A stretch of DNA of 12,828 bases from assembly GCA_910579055.1 (NCBI GenBank), contig CAJTSU010000103.1:1-12828 (forward strand), read 5' to 3'. The notes under the pieces are model-generated. The model saw only the letters and a list, made by a program, of their open reading frames with translations, did no database searches and was not told the origin of the DNA. This document shows positions 7,181 through 12,828 of the stretch, piece after piece (positions within the stretch are counted from its first letter, which is position 1; each line of letters opens with the position of its first letter). The position numbers and the translations under genes were made by a program. The stretch comes from an uncultured Mailhella sp. (GTDB lineage Bacteria > Desulfobacterota > Desulfovibrionia > Desulfovibrionales > Desulfovibrionaceae).

Positions 7181-9451
7181 ATGAATTCTTCCCGTCGAAA
7201 TTTTCTGCGCATGCTGGCCATGTCCACGGCAATGACCGCCGCGTCGGGTTCCGGCCTCGCCTCCCTTGCTCACGCATCAGATGAAGGCAAGCCGGACAAA
7301 TGGGTCAAGGGCGTCTGCCGCTACTGCGGCACCGGCTGCGGCGTGCTCATCGGCGTCCGCGACGGCAAAGCCGTCGCCATCAAGGGCGATCCGCACAACC
7401 ACAATGCGGGGCTGCTCTGCCTGAAAGGTTCCATGCTGCTGCCGGTGCTCAACTCTCCCGAGCGCGTCACCCAGCCCATGATCCGCCGTCAAAAGGGCGG
7501 CGAACTTGAACCGGTAAGCTGGGATGAGGCTCTGGAACTCATGGCAGGGAAGTTTCGCGAGAGCATTGACAGGTTCGGCCCCGACTCCGTGGCCTGGTAT
7601 GGTTCCGGCCAATGCCTCACGGAAGAAAGTTACCTGGCCAACAAAATTTTCAAGGGAGGCTTCGGAACCAACAACGTGGAAGGCAATCCCCGCCTGTGCA
7701 TGGCTTCGGCCGTGGGCGGATATACCACGTCCTTCGGCAAGGACGAACCCATGGGAACCTATGCCGATATTGACTCGGCTTCCTGTTTCTTCATCATCGG
7801 CTCCAACACATCCGAAGCGCATCCCGTGCTTTTCCGGCGCATCGCGCGGCGCAGGCAGTCCGCTCCCGGAGTCAAGATCATCGTAGCGGATCCGCGCCGC
7901 ACCAATACCTCGCGCATCGCGGACATGCACATCGCCTTCCGGCCCGGTACCGACCTTGCTCTGATGCACAGCATGGCGTGGGTCATCCTCCACGAGGAAC
8001 TGGATAACGCTCGCTTCTGGCAGCGCTACGTCAACTTCATGGGGCCGGACGGCAAACCCGCCGACTTTGATGCCTACAGGGTCTTTCTGGAAGATTACCG
8101 CCCGGAACGCGCCGCAAAGATATGCAATATTCCCGAGGAACAGATTCATGAAGCCGCTCGTCTTTTCGCGGAGTCCCCGGCGACCATGAGTCTGTGGTGC
8201 ATGGGCATCAACCAGCGCGTGCAGGGGGTGGCCGCCAACAACCTTATTCACAATCTACATCTGCTCACGGGGCAGATCGGCCGCCCCGGGGCAACCCCCT
8301 TCTCTCTCACCGGCCAGCCCAACGCCTGCGGCGGGGTACGCGACGGCGGCGTACTCTCGCATCTGCTGCCCGCCGGGCGTGCGGTGGCCAATCCGAAGCA
8401 CCGGGCGGAAATGGAAAAACTGTGGGGACTGCCCGAAGGGCGCATCAGCGGCAAGCCGGGCCCGCATACCATGGCCATGTTCGAGGCATTGGGACGCGGC
8501 GACATCAAGTGCATGATCATCTGTGAAACCAACCCCGCACAGACACTGCCCAACCTGAACAAAATCGAAAAATGCCTTTCACACCCCGAATCTTTCATTG
8601 TCAGTATTGAGGCATTTCCCGACGCGATTACGCTGCGATATGCGGATCTCGTCCTTGCCCCCGCCTTCTGGTGCGAAAGAGACGGCGTGTACGGCTGCGG
8701 CGAACGGCGCTACTCCCTGACGGAAAAGGCGGTGGAACCGCCCGCTCAGTGCCGCCCCACGGTGAACACGCTGGTGGAGTTTGCAAGACGCGCCGGCCTG
8801 CCGCCCGAATTTGTGAACTTCCGCAATGCCGAGGACGTCTGGAACGAGTGGCGCATGGTCGCCAGGGGAACCACCTATGATTTCTGGGGAATGACCCGCG
8901 AACGACTGCGCAGGGAGTCCGGTCTGATCTGGCCCTGCCCCGATGAGAATCACCCCGGTACGGACATGCGCTATGTGCGCGGGCACGACCCCATGGTTCC
9001 CGCCGATCATCCGAGCCGCTATTTCTTCTACGGCCTTCCCGACGGAAAGGCGCTGATCTGGATGCGCCCGTACAAGGGCGCGGCGGAAGAACCGGATCAG
9101 GAATACCCTCTCTATCTCACTTCCATGCGCGTCATCGATCACTGGCATACAGGAACCATGACCATGAAAGTGCCCGAACTGCGCAAGGCCAACCCCGCCG
9201 CCTTTGTGGAAATCAATCCGGAAGACGCGGAACGGGCGGGCATCGCCCATGACGACATGGTTGTGGTGGAAACCCGCCGCGACAGCCTGACCCTGCCCGC
9301 GCGCGTCAGCGATACCTGCCGCCCCGGCCTGGTGGCCGTGCCTTTCTTTGATGCGACAAAACTGGTCAACAAGCTGTTCCTGGACGCGACGGATCCGGCT
9401 TCCCGCGAGCCGGAATACAAAATCTGCGCGGCGCGTATCCGCAAGGCATAA
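7181..9451 (+). CDS. napA: Periplasmic nitrate reductase, catalytic subunit
   Basis: The 756-residue molybdoprotein begins with a Tat signal (SRRNFLR, 4-10, then a hydrophobic stretch and AHA-S cleavage near 32), giving a mature chain close to the 723 residues of D. desulfuricans NapA. A [4Fe-4S] site C46-X2-C49-X3-C53-X26-C80 is followed by the bis-MGD domains. Cys173 in NPRLCMASAVGGY (codon TGC) is the expected molybdenum ligand, which favours nitrate reductase over a selenocysteine formate dehydrogenase. It reduces nitrate to nitrite in the periplasm. The ribosome site GAGG (7169-7172) can pair with AACCT (7152-7156), and AGCAA/TTGCT (7145-7149/7173-7177) gives an alternative or added stem, so translation may be modulated. 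A perfect hairpin follows the stop. No napB is present. Confidence 0.97.
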   Translation: MNSSRRNFLRMLAMSTAMTAASGSGLASLAHASDEGKPDKWVKGVCRYCGTGCGVLIGVRDGKAVAIKGDPHNHNAGLLCLKGSMLLPVLNSPERVTQPMIRRQKGGELEPVSWDEALELMAGKFRESIDRFGPDSVAWYGSGQCLTEESYLANKIFKGGFGTNNVEGNPRLCMASAVGGYTTSFGKDEPMGTYADIDSASCFFIIGSNTSEAHPVLFRRIARRRQSAPGVKIIVADPRRTNTSRIADMHIAFRPGTDLALMHSMAWVILHEELDNARFWQRYVNFMGPDGKPADFDAYRVFLEDYRPERAAKICNIPEEQIHEAARLFAESPATMSLWCMGINQRVQGVAANNLIHNLHLLTGQIGRPGATPFSLTGQPNACGGVRDGGVLSHLLPAGRAVANPKHRAEMEKLWGLPEGRISGKPGPHTMAMFEALGRGDIKCMIICETNPAQTLPNLNKIEKCLSHPESFIVSIEAFPDAITLRYADLVLAPAFWCERDGVYGCGERRYSLTEKAVEPPAQCRPTVNTLVEFARRAGLPPEFVNFRNAEDVWNEWRMVARGTTYDFWGMTRERLRRESGLIWPCPDENHPGTDMRYVRGHDPMVPADHPSRYFFYGLPDGKALIWMRPYKGAAEEPDQEYPLYLTSMRVIDHWHTGTMTMKVPELRKANPAAFVEINPEDAERAGIAHDDMVVVETRRDSLTLPARVSDTCRPGLVAVPFFDATKLVNKLFLDATDPASREPEYKICAARIRKA

Positions 9452-9454
9452 ACC

Positions 9455-9477
9455 GGGCGGAGCGTCATGCTCCGCCC
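9455..9477 (+). other. Hairpin directly after napA
   Basis: GGGCGGAGC (9455-9463) pairs perfectly with GCTCCGCCC (9469-9477) around GTCAT, three bases past the napA stop. No T-run follows. It is probably a 3' stabiliser of napCMA message or a partial terminator that lowers napDGH expression. Confidence 0.65.
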
Positions 9478-9506
9478 CAGGTACGCATAAACGCAAGGAG
9501 GCACAC

Positions 9507-9827
9507 ATGGCGACGGCGGGACTGGTCATCCGGGTCATGCCCGGCGAAGAACAGCCGGTATTGAGGCAGATACGCATCTTCCCGGGAGTGGCGGATATCC
9601 GGCCCGTACCCGGCACGGAGCATTCTCCCTGTTTTGCCGTGGTGCTGGAAAGCCCCTCCGTCACGCTGAAACGAGACCTGGAGCATCTGGCCGAAGTGCC
9701 GCAGGTTCAGGCTGTGGATGTGGCCTATATCAGCTATGAGGACGATCTGGAAGAATCAGGGAGCATTCCCTGCCCGCCTTCCGCCCATGCCTCCGTTTTT
9801 CGCAGTCCGCGCCGGGAGCAGTCATGA
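9507..9827 (+). CDS. napD: NapD, Tat-signal-binding chaperone of NapA
   Basis: The 106-residue protein starts with a short beta strand (AGLVIRVMPG) and shows the small ferredoxin-like alpha/beta pattern of NapD, including RQIRIFPGVADIRPVPG and a C-terminal strand AVDVAYISYED (about 69-79). NapD binds the NapA Tat signal in the cytoplasm and holds back export until the cofactor is inserted. The residues after about 80 are a low-complexity tail. The frame is open far upstream into napA, but ATG 9507 has AAGGAGG at ideal distance and gives the normal NapD N-terminus. Its last codons overlap napG by four bases (ATGA), so they should be translationally coupled. Confidence 0.88.
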   Translation: MATAGLVIRVMPGEEQPVLRQIRIFPGVADIRPVPGTEHSPCFAVVLESPSVTLKRDLEHLAEVPQVQAVDVAYISYEDDLEESGSIPCPPSAHASVFRSPRREQS

Positions 9828-10372
9828 ATCCATTCAAGCCCCCGCTCCGACCTCCCGGAGCTGTTTCGGAAAAAGAGTTCTCCACGCGCTGCATCCGGTG
9901 CGGGCGCTGTGTGGAAACATGTCCGCACGACAGCATCCGGCTTATGGGAGGGTTTGGTGCAACCCGGCTTACACCACACGTCATTCCCTCCGAAACCCCC
10001 TGCCTGCTGTGCATGAAATGTCCGCCCGTCTGCCCTTCCGGTGCGCTGGACAACACGCTGACCGACATGAAAAGGGTACACATGGGGCGGGCCTTCATCC
10101 TGCGCGACCGATGCCATAACTACACGGACGGCACAATCTGCATGACCTGTTACGACCGCTGCCCCCTGCGCGGACGGGCGGTGGAACTGGAAGACGGGCT
10201 GATCCCGCGGATCACGTCAGCCTGTGCGGGCTGCGGCATGTGTGAATATGTCTGCCCGGTCAGGGCGATTGAAATATACCCCAAAAGCGCGCATTGGGTT
10301 CCGGCTTCGGCGGTGCCCACCAAACATGCGGAAGAAAACGATCCCATGCCGGAAAAGGAGGCGCACTCATGA
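9824..10372 (+). CDS. napG: NapG-type ferredoxin with four [4Fe-4S] sites
   Basis: The 182-residue protein has sixteen cysteines in four groups: 23/26/29/33, 60/63/66/70, 97/106/109/113 and 134/137/140/144. The RPPGA start of the folded part followed by CIRCGRCVETCP resembles NapG, which works with NapH in quinol oxidation for NapA. Unlike enterobacterial NapG, it has no Tat signal. The chain starts MNPFKPPLRPPG, and the frame upstream offers no twin-arginine stretch. As written it would stay in the cytoplasm, like NapF. Start ATG overlaps the napD stop and has GGGAG just upstream. It overlaps napH by ATGA as well. NapG is the better name from order and sequence, and NapF-like is the alternative. 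Confidence 0.82.
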   Translation: MNPFKPPLRPPGAVSEKEFSTRCIRCGRCVETCPHDSIRLMGGFGATRLTPHVIPSETPCLLCMKCPPVCPSGALDNTLTDMKRVHMGRAFILRDRCHNYTDGTICMTCYDRCPLRGRAVELEDGLIPRITSACAGCGMCEYVCPVRAIEIYPKSAHWVPASAVPTKHAEENDPMPEKEAHS

Positions 10373-11211
10373 ACACACTCCCGCTCCGCCGCTGCGTTCA
10401 GCTCGGAGTCATCGCGCTGTTCTGCGCCCTGCCGTGGCTCACCGCTCATGACATCCTTTTTGCCCAGGGTACGCTTTTTTCCTTCCACATCGGAGGTCTT
10501 TCCTTTGCCGATCCGGTGGCCGCGCTTCAAGCCTGGCCGCCGCAGGGAGAGCTCCTGGCCGGAGCCGCTCTGTCCCTGCTGCTGGCCTTTTTTCTGGGCA
10601 GGATATTCTGCGGATGGATCTGCCCTTACGGTTTCTTTTCCGAGCTGGCGTATGCCCTGCACCAGACTGCCAGCGGTTCCGTTCCGGCCATCTCCCCGGG
10701 CAGGTTCGCCCGTTCCCGGTTTGCGGAACGTCTTTCCCGTCTGCTTGTCCTGCTTTTAGCCCTGCTCTGCACGCTTGCAGCCGGCTTTCCGTTGCTCCAC
10801 ATCATTTCCATGCCCGGCAACATTTCTCTTTCTCCCCTGCTTGTCCGGATTGGAGCGGGATTCTCCGGGATGATTGCGGCGCTTGCGCTGCCCCTGCCGG
10901 TTGTGGCCGTGGAAGCGCTCATCGGCAAACGCCTGTGGTGCCGTTACGTCTGCCCCCAGTCTCTGCTTCTCGGAGCCGCCGCCCTGCCGGCCTCGAAACT
11001 GCATGTCGGGTTTCGTGTGGAATGGCGCAAAGAGGCATGCACATGCCGGAACGGAAGCCCCTGCGGGGCGGCATGCTCAATGGGCCTTCACCCGCGCGCG
11101 CCGGGCGGCCCTTCCCGCCTGGACTGCACCATGTGCGGCGACTGCATCCGCATCTGCTCCTCACGAGGAGGCGCATTGCGCTGGAAGTGGGGCCGAAGCG
11201 CCCACAGATAA
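10369..11211 (+). CDS. napH: NapH, membrane iron-sulfur quinol-dehydrogenase component
   Basis: The 280-residue protein has about four membrane segments (roughly 10-27, 61-80, 123-147 and 158-183). It carries the NapH motifs CGWICP (81-86) and CRYVCP (191-196), then a cytoplasmic part with C224/C226/C232/C236 and C253/C256/C259/C263 for two [4Fe-4S] clusters. The first set has unusual spacing (CTCRNGSPCGAAC). NapH with NapG oxidises quinol, especially menaquinol, for periplasmic nitrate reduction. Start ATG overlaps the napG stop (ATGA) with AAGGAGG ahead. The frame extends further left to 10294 but would overlap napG heavily. It is the last recognised nap gene, and structured RNA follows. 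Confidence 0.92.
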   Translation: MNTLPLRRCVQLGVIALFCALPWLTAHDILFAQGTLFSFHIGGLSFADPVAALQAWPPQGELLAGAALSLLLAFFLGRIFCGWICPYGFFSELAYALHQTASGSVPAISPGRFARSRFAERLSRLLVLLLALLCTLAAGFPLLHIISMPGNISLSPLLVRIGAGFSGMIAALALPLPVVAVEALIGKRLWCRYVCPQSLLLGAAALPASKLHVGFRVEWRKEACTCRNGSPCGAACSMGLHPRAPGGPSRLDCTMCGDCIRICSSRGGALRWKWGRSAHR

Positions 11212-11217
11212 ACACGG

Positions 11218-11325
11218 TGCAGCCTGCCTCTTCCCACTTGTGAAAGGAACAGCTGAAGCGCAAGCGAACTTGTCAGGCTGCAGACCTTCCCGTATATCTG
11301 GGGGAACGCCGGAGCGCGGCTCCGG
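11218..11325 (+). other. Structured spacer between napH and the ThiS-like gene
   Basis: A perfect 9-bp stem TGCAGCCTG/CAGGCTGCA (11218-11226 with 11274-11282) closes a 47-nt loop. It is followed by CCGGAGC/GCTCCGG with a GCG loop (11309-11325). No T-run follows either. It could be the nap operon 3' structure or a leader controlling the next gene. I did not recognise a TPP or molybdenum-cofactor riboswitch. Confidence 0.5.
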
Positions 11326-11356
11326 AAAATGGCATTCTGTTTCCGGAGGTTTCCCC

Positions 11357-11596
11357 ATGTTTGACGACAAGCGCGATGAGCGGCGCGGCGGCACTGTCAC
11401 CGTTCAGCTCCAGCCCGGCCGCTCCGAATTCGAGCTTCCCCGTACCAGAGCAAAAAATGTTGCTCGCCTGCTGGAAGAGCTGGGACTGCGGCAAGGGACA
11501 GCCATTGTCGCGCGGGACGGAATTCTGCTTACTCCGGATGTGCCCCTGTATCCCGGTCAGACACTGCTTGTGCGCAAGGTCATGTCCAGCGGCTGA
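11357..11596 (+). CDS. ThiS/MoaD-like ubiquitin-fold sulfur carrier
   Basis: The 79-residue protein has the beta-grasp pattern of ThiS/MoaD carriers: early beta strands (VTVQLQPG, FELP), a helix with VARLLEELGLRQGTAIVARD, then LLTPDVPLYPGQTLLVRKV. Such carriers accept sulfur as a C-terminal thiocarboxylate for thiamine, molybdopterin or tRNA thiolation. The chain ends in Ser-Gly, whereas the family usually ends in Gly-Gly. The final Gly is kept, the penultimate one is not. An N-terminal charged extension (about 1-12) precedes the fold. Start ATG has GGAGG 8 bases upstream. It follows napH by 145 bases on the same strand, so it may be co-transcribed, but no thi, moa or ttu partner is in the window. 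Which pathway it serves cannot be told. Confidence 0.72.
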   Translation: MFDDKRDERRGGTVTVQLQPGRSEFELPRTRAKNVARLLEELGLRQGTAIVARDGILLTPDVPLYPGQTLLVRKVMSSG

Positions 11597-11639
11597 CACC
11601 TTACCATCCTGCCTCATCCGCCCGGAATGCCGGCTGTCT
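11597..11639. other. Convergent gap between ThiS-like gene and ribB
   Basis: Only 43 bases separate the two convergent stop codons. The one structure is a weak CCGG-AATG-CCGG hairpin without a T-run. A true bidirectional terminator is not evident, so transcripts may overlap. Confidence 0.4.
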
Positions 11640-12287
11640 TCAAATGCCGTGCGCATGCCGCCATGCGGCGATGTCCTCCACGCTGAGCACAATCATGTCA
11701 TGCTCACGGGCAAAGGCGGCAACTTCCGGCAGGCGCATCATCACGCCATCCGCACGGGTCAGCTCGCACAGCACACCGCAGGGCGCAAATCCGGCCAGCC
11801 GCATCAGATCCACAGTGGCTTCAGTGTGTCCGCGCCGTTCCAGTACGCCGCCGGAACGCGCGACCAGAGGAAAGACATGGCCGGGGCGCAGCAGATCTTC
11901 AGGGCGGGCGTCGCGCGCTATGGCCGCCTTGATTGTGGTCACTCTGTCTGCGGCGGAAACACCGGTGGTCACACCTTCCGCCGCCTCAATACTCACGGTA
12001 AAGGCAGTTCCCTGACGGTTGGTATTATGTTCCGTCATCATGGGCAAATCCAGCCGCGCACAATGCTCGGGAGTCAGACAAAGGCACACAATACCGCTGC
12101 ATTCGCGAATCAGAAGCGCCATTTGCTCCGGCGTGATGTGTTCGGCAGAGTAAACAAGATCGCCCTCATTTTCCCGGTTTTCATCATCAACCACGCATAC
12201 GCCGCATCCGGCGCGCAGGGATTCCAAGGCACTGGCCACCCGTTCGGCGGAAGAACCGAATTCGTCCAAAAGAGAAGGCTGACGCAT
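11640..12287 (-). CDS. ribB: 3,4-dihydroxy-2-butanone 4-phosphate synthase
   Basis: The 215-residue protein is a stand-alone RibB (E. coli RibB is 217). It turns ribulose 5-phosphate into 3,4-dihydroxybutanone 4-phosphate and formate for riboflavin synthesis. It has the acidic metal and substrate loop DDENRENEGDL (34-44), ECSGIVC (62-68), GVTTGVSAADR (105-115), RPGHVFP (134-140) and a segment with GHTEATVDL (153-161) carrying the second metal-site histidine. There is no GTP cyclohydrolase II domain at the C-terminus. Start ATG has AAGGAG 8 bases upstream. An FMN riboswitch lies in the leader, so expression should fall when FMN is plentiful. The gene points toward the nap operon side and shares no operon in this window. 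Confidence 0.97.
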   Translation of the reverse strand: MRQPSLLDEFGSSAERVASALESLRAGCGVCVVDDENRENEGDLVYSAEHITPEQMALLIRECSGIVCLCLTPEHCARLDLPMMTEHNTNRQGTAFTVSIEAAEGVTTGVSAADRVTTIKAAIARDARPEDLLRPGHVFPLVARSGGVLERRGHTEATVDLMRLAGFAPCGVLCELTRADGVMMRLPEVAAFAREHDMIVLSVEDIAAWRHAHGI

Positions 12288-12320
12288 GATACGTTCTCCT
12301 TGCGGAAAAAGGTTCAGGCA

Positions 12321-12383
12321 TCAGGGCGACAAAGAGGAAGAAGGGGGAAACGCCCGAAAGCGTAATCACCCGGGAGCCGGGCG
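12321..12383 (-). promoter_or_regulatory. Candidate expression platform of the FMN riboswitch
   Basis: Between aptamer and ribB the minus strand can form CCCGG-CTC-CCGGG (12369-12381) or, using some of the same bases, CGCCCG (12378-12383) with CGGGCG (12351-12356). The latter is followed by a pyrimidine-rich tract. A second CGCCC at 12324-12328 can also take CGGGCG. Competing stems like these fit a transcriptional or translational switch, but which form ligand favours is not decided by reading alone. Confidence 0.45.
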
Positions 12384-12394
12384 ACACAAAACCG

Positions 12395-12530
12395 ATCTCT
12401 TCCATCCGGACTGTTACCGTCGGCCCCGGACTCACACCGGGTCAGCGCCTTCCCCCGCAGGAAAACGCTCGCGGGCTTTCCGGAATCTGCCGGATTACCG
12501 CCGGTGGGGACTTTCACCCCGCCCTGAGAT
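12395..12530 (-). promoter_or_regulatory. FMN riboswitch (RFN element)
   Basis: Read on the minus strand, the conserved RFN blocks appear in order: GGGGTGAAAGTCCCCACCGG, CGGTAATC, AAGCCCGCGAGC, GTGAGTCCGG, GCCGACGGT and AGTCCGGATGGAAGAGA. ATCTC at the 5' end pairs with GAGAT at the 3' end as P1. The element lies 107 bases before ribB, its usual target. Binding of FMN would lower ribB expression. Confidence 0.97.
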
Positions 12531-12537
12531 GGAAACT

Positions 12538-12565
12538 ATCATACTCTCGCCCATGCTCGTGTCAA
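12538..12565 (-). promoter_or_regulatory. ribB promoter
   Basis: On the minus strand a perfect -35 TTGACA (12560-12565) is followed after 16 bases by TATGAT (12538-12543). Transcription would begin near 12531, exactly at the first base of the FMN riboswitch, which supports both calls. Confidence 0.85.
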
Positions 12566-12583
12566 GAAATGCAAACACGATGC

Positions 12584-12687
12584 TGTTGCAGAACGGTGTT
12601 GAAAATTTCCTTTGGGCGGCGAAGGTTGCCGCCCGTACCGGAACAAAACCACGTCCCGCACAGCGCCGGCAATATGGTTCTGCAACA
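12584..12687. other. Long-range stem enclosing a GC hairpin
   Basis: TGTTGCAGAAC (12584-12594) is the perfect reverse complement of GTTCTGCAACA (12677-12687). Inside lies GGGCGGC/GCCGCCC with a 7-base loop (12614-12634), flanked by a possible TTCC/GGAA pairing. The arrangement could be a small RNA of about 104 nt or a recombination-type element. The strand is not resolved, and no promoter was found for it. Confidence 0.45.
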
Positions 12688-12703
12688 AGACACTCCACGA
12701 GCA

Positions 12704-12731
12704 AAGGGCTTACTTTTTACAGTAAGCCCTT
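12704..12731 (-). terminator. Perfect 11-bp hairpin next to the tRNA-like remnant
   Basis: AAGGGCTTACT pairs with AGTAAGCCCTT around a 6-base loop. On the minus strand it lies 9 bases beyond the tRNA-like 3' end and is followed by TTTGC, so it is placed like a tRNA-gene terminator, though the T-run is short. Confidence 0.5.
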
Positions 12732-12740
12732 GAAATATCT

Positions 12741-12773
12741 AGCGGAGGGAGAGATTCAAACTCCCGGTACGCT
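12741..12773 (-). other. tRNA-like T-arm and acceptor remnant
   Basis: The minus strand reads GGGAG-TTTGAAT-CTCTC, a T-stem with one G/T pair and a 7-base T-loop in which the usual C is T, followed by CCTCCGCT. It resembles the 3' end of a serine tRNA, whose acceptor arm often ends CTCCG. Nothing upstream forms D or anticodon arms, because the 55-bp repeat begins there. It may be a broken tRNA gene, an attachment-site scar or a chance likeness. Confidence 0.35.
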
Positions 12774-12828
12774 GTTACTGATCTTCCAAATTTTTACTAA
12801 ACAATGTTTAGCAAAACTGGTACACTGC
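12774..12828 (-). repeat. Right copy of 55-bp terminal inverted repeat
   Basis: It is identical to bases 1-55 in reverse orientation, without a mismatch. The unique sequence next to it differs: the tRNA-like remnant here, the nadX 3' end on the left. The same 55 bases therefore occur at two places in the genome in at least two contexts. Confidence 0.95.

Larger units (their letters stand above)
12566..12828. other. Right-end region without protein genes
   Basis: Upstream of the ribB promoter no convincing coding frame is present. The stretch holds a possible structured RNA (12584-12687), a perfect 11-bp hairpin (12704-12731), a tRNA-like remnant (12741-12773) and the right terminal repeat. 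Confidence 0.6.

Noticed and set aside
7181..9451. Formate dehydrogenase reading of the molybdoprotein
   Set aside because: The Mo-ligand position is Cys with codon TGC, no in-frame TGA occurs, the length and motifs fit monomeric NapA, and the neighbours are nap genes.
7277..9664. Long minus-strand open frames opposite napA and napD (7277-8251 and 8579-9664)
   Set aside because: They mirror napA codons, have His- and Gly-rich translations without recognisable folds, and no ribosome site that stands out.
11212..11356. TPP or molybdenum-cofactor riboswitch before the ThiS-like gene
   Set aside because: The spacer is structured, but the conserved TPP blocks are absent and the length and layout do not match the Moco motif.
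11361..12365. Plus-strand open frame of 334 residues across the ThiS-like gene and ribB
   Set aside because: It is an alternative frame over one gene and antisense to ribB, with no coherent protein pattern.
12774..12828. Terminal inverted repeat of a transposon carrying the whole segment
   Set aside because: The segment holds housekeeping genes and no transposase, and the exact 55-base length confined to both ends is better explained by assembly.

Overview
The window looks like chromosomal DNA of a sulfate- or sulfite-reducing bacterium of the Desulfovibrionaceae (Desulfovibrio, Bilophila or a relative). The main reason is the gene order napC-napM-napA-napD-napG-napH, which I know from Desulfovibrio desulfuricans ATCC 27774 and which differs from the napFDAGHBC type of enterobacteria. 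It has a tetraheme NapM and lacks NapB. The moderately GC-rich coding style and the cbpA-cbpM-clpB heat-shock cluster fit the same group. The assignment rests on recognising families, not on a search.

Layout. Bases 1-55 and 12774-12828 are one 55-bp sequence in inverted orientation. The minus strand then carries an L-aspartate dehydrogenase gene (nadX, 68-874), a hairpin-rich spacer with a strong 20-bp-stem hairpin behind clpB, and a three-gene chaperone operon read leftward: cbpA (J-domain protein), cbpM (its modulator) and clpB (disaggregase). Bases 5059-5962 form a 0.9-kb divergent control region. It holds a sigma70-type promoter with an overlapping dyad for cbpA, a cloverleaf-like hairpin cluster, a tandem activator-type site, a perfect sigma54 (-24/-12) promoter pointing right, and a leader of about 390 nt.

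On the plus strand, 5963-11211 is the nap operon for periplasmic nitrate reduction. NapC and NapM are membrane-anchored tetraheme cytochromes, NapA is the Tat-exported Mo-bis-MGD catalytic subunit, NapD is its Tat chaperone, and NapG and NapH are iron-sulfur proteins of the quinol-oxidising branch. Intercistronic hairpins follow napC, napA and napH. A small ubiquitin-fold (ThiS/MoaD-like) gene follows at 11357-11596.

Convergent to it on the minus strand is ribB (11640-12287). It sits behind a complete FMN riboswitch (12395-12530) and a well-formed promoter. The right end has no protein gene. It contains a possible structured RNA, a hairpin, and a tRNA-like T-arm/acceptor remnant lying against the terminal repeat.

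How the parts work together. The nap operon would let the cell use nitrate as electron acceptor, with electrons passing from the quinol pool through NapC/NapM and/or NapGH to NapA. Its promoter architecture suggests control by a sigma54 activator. The chaperone, NAD and riboflavin genes are ordinary housekeeping neighbours. I see no CRISPR array, transposase, integrase or defence system. The least explained features are the regulatory DNA, the structured spacers and the repeated ends, and not any one protein.
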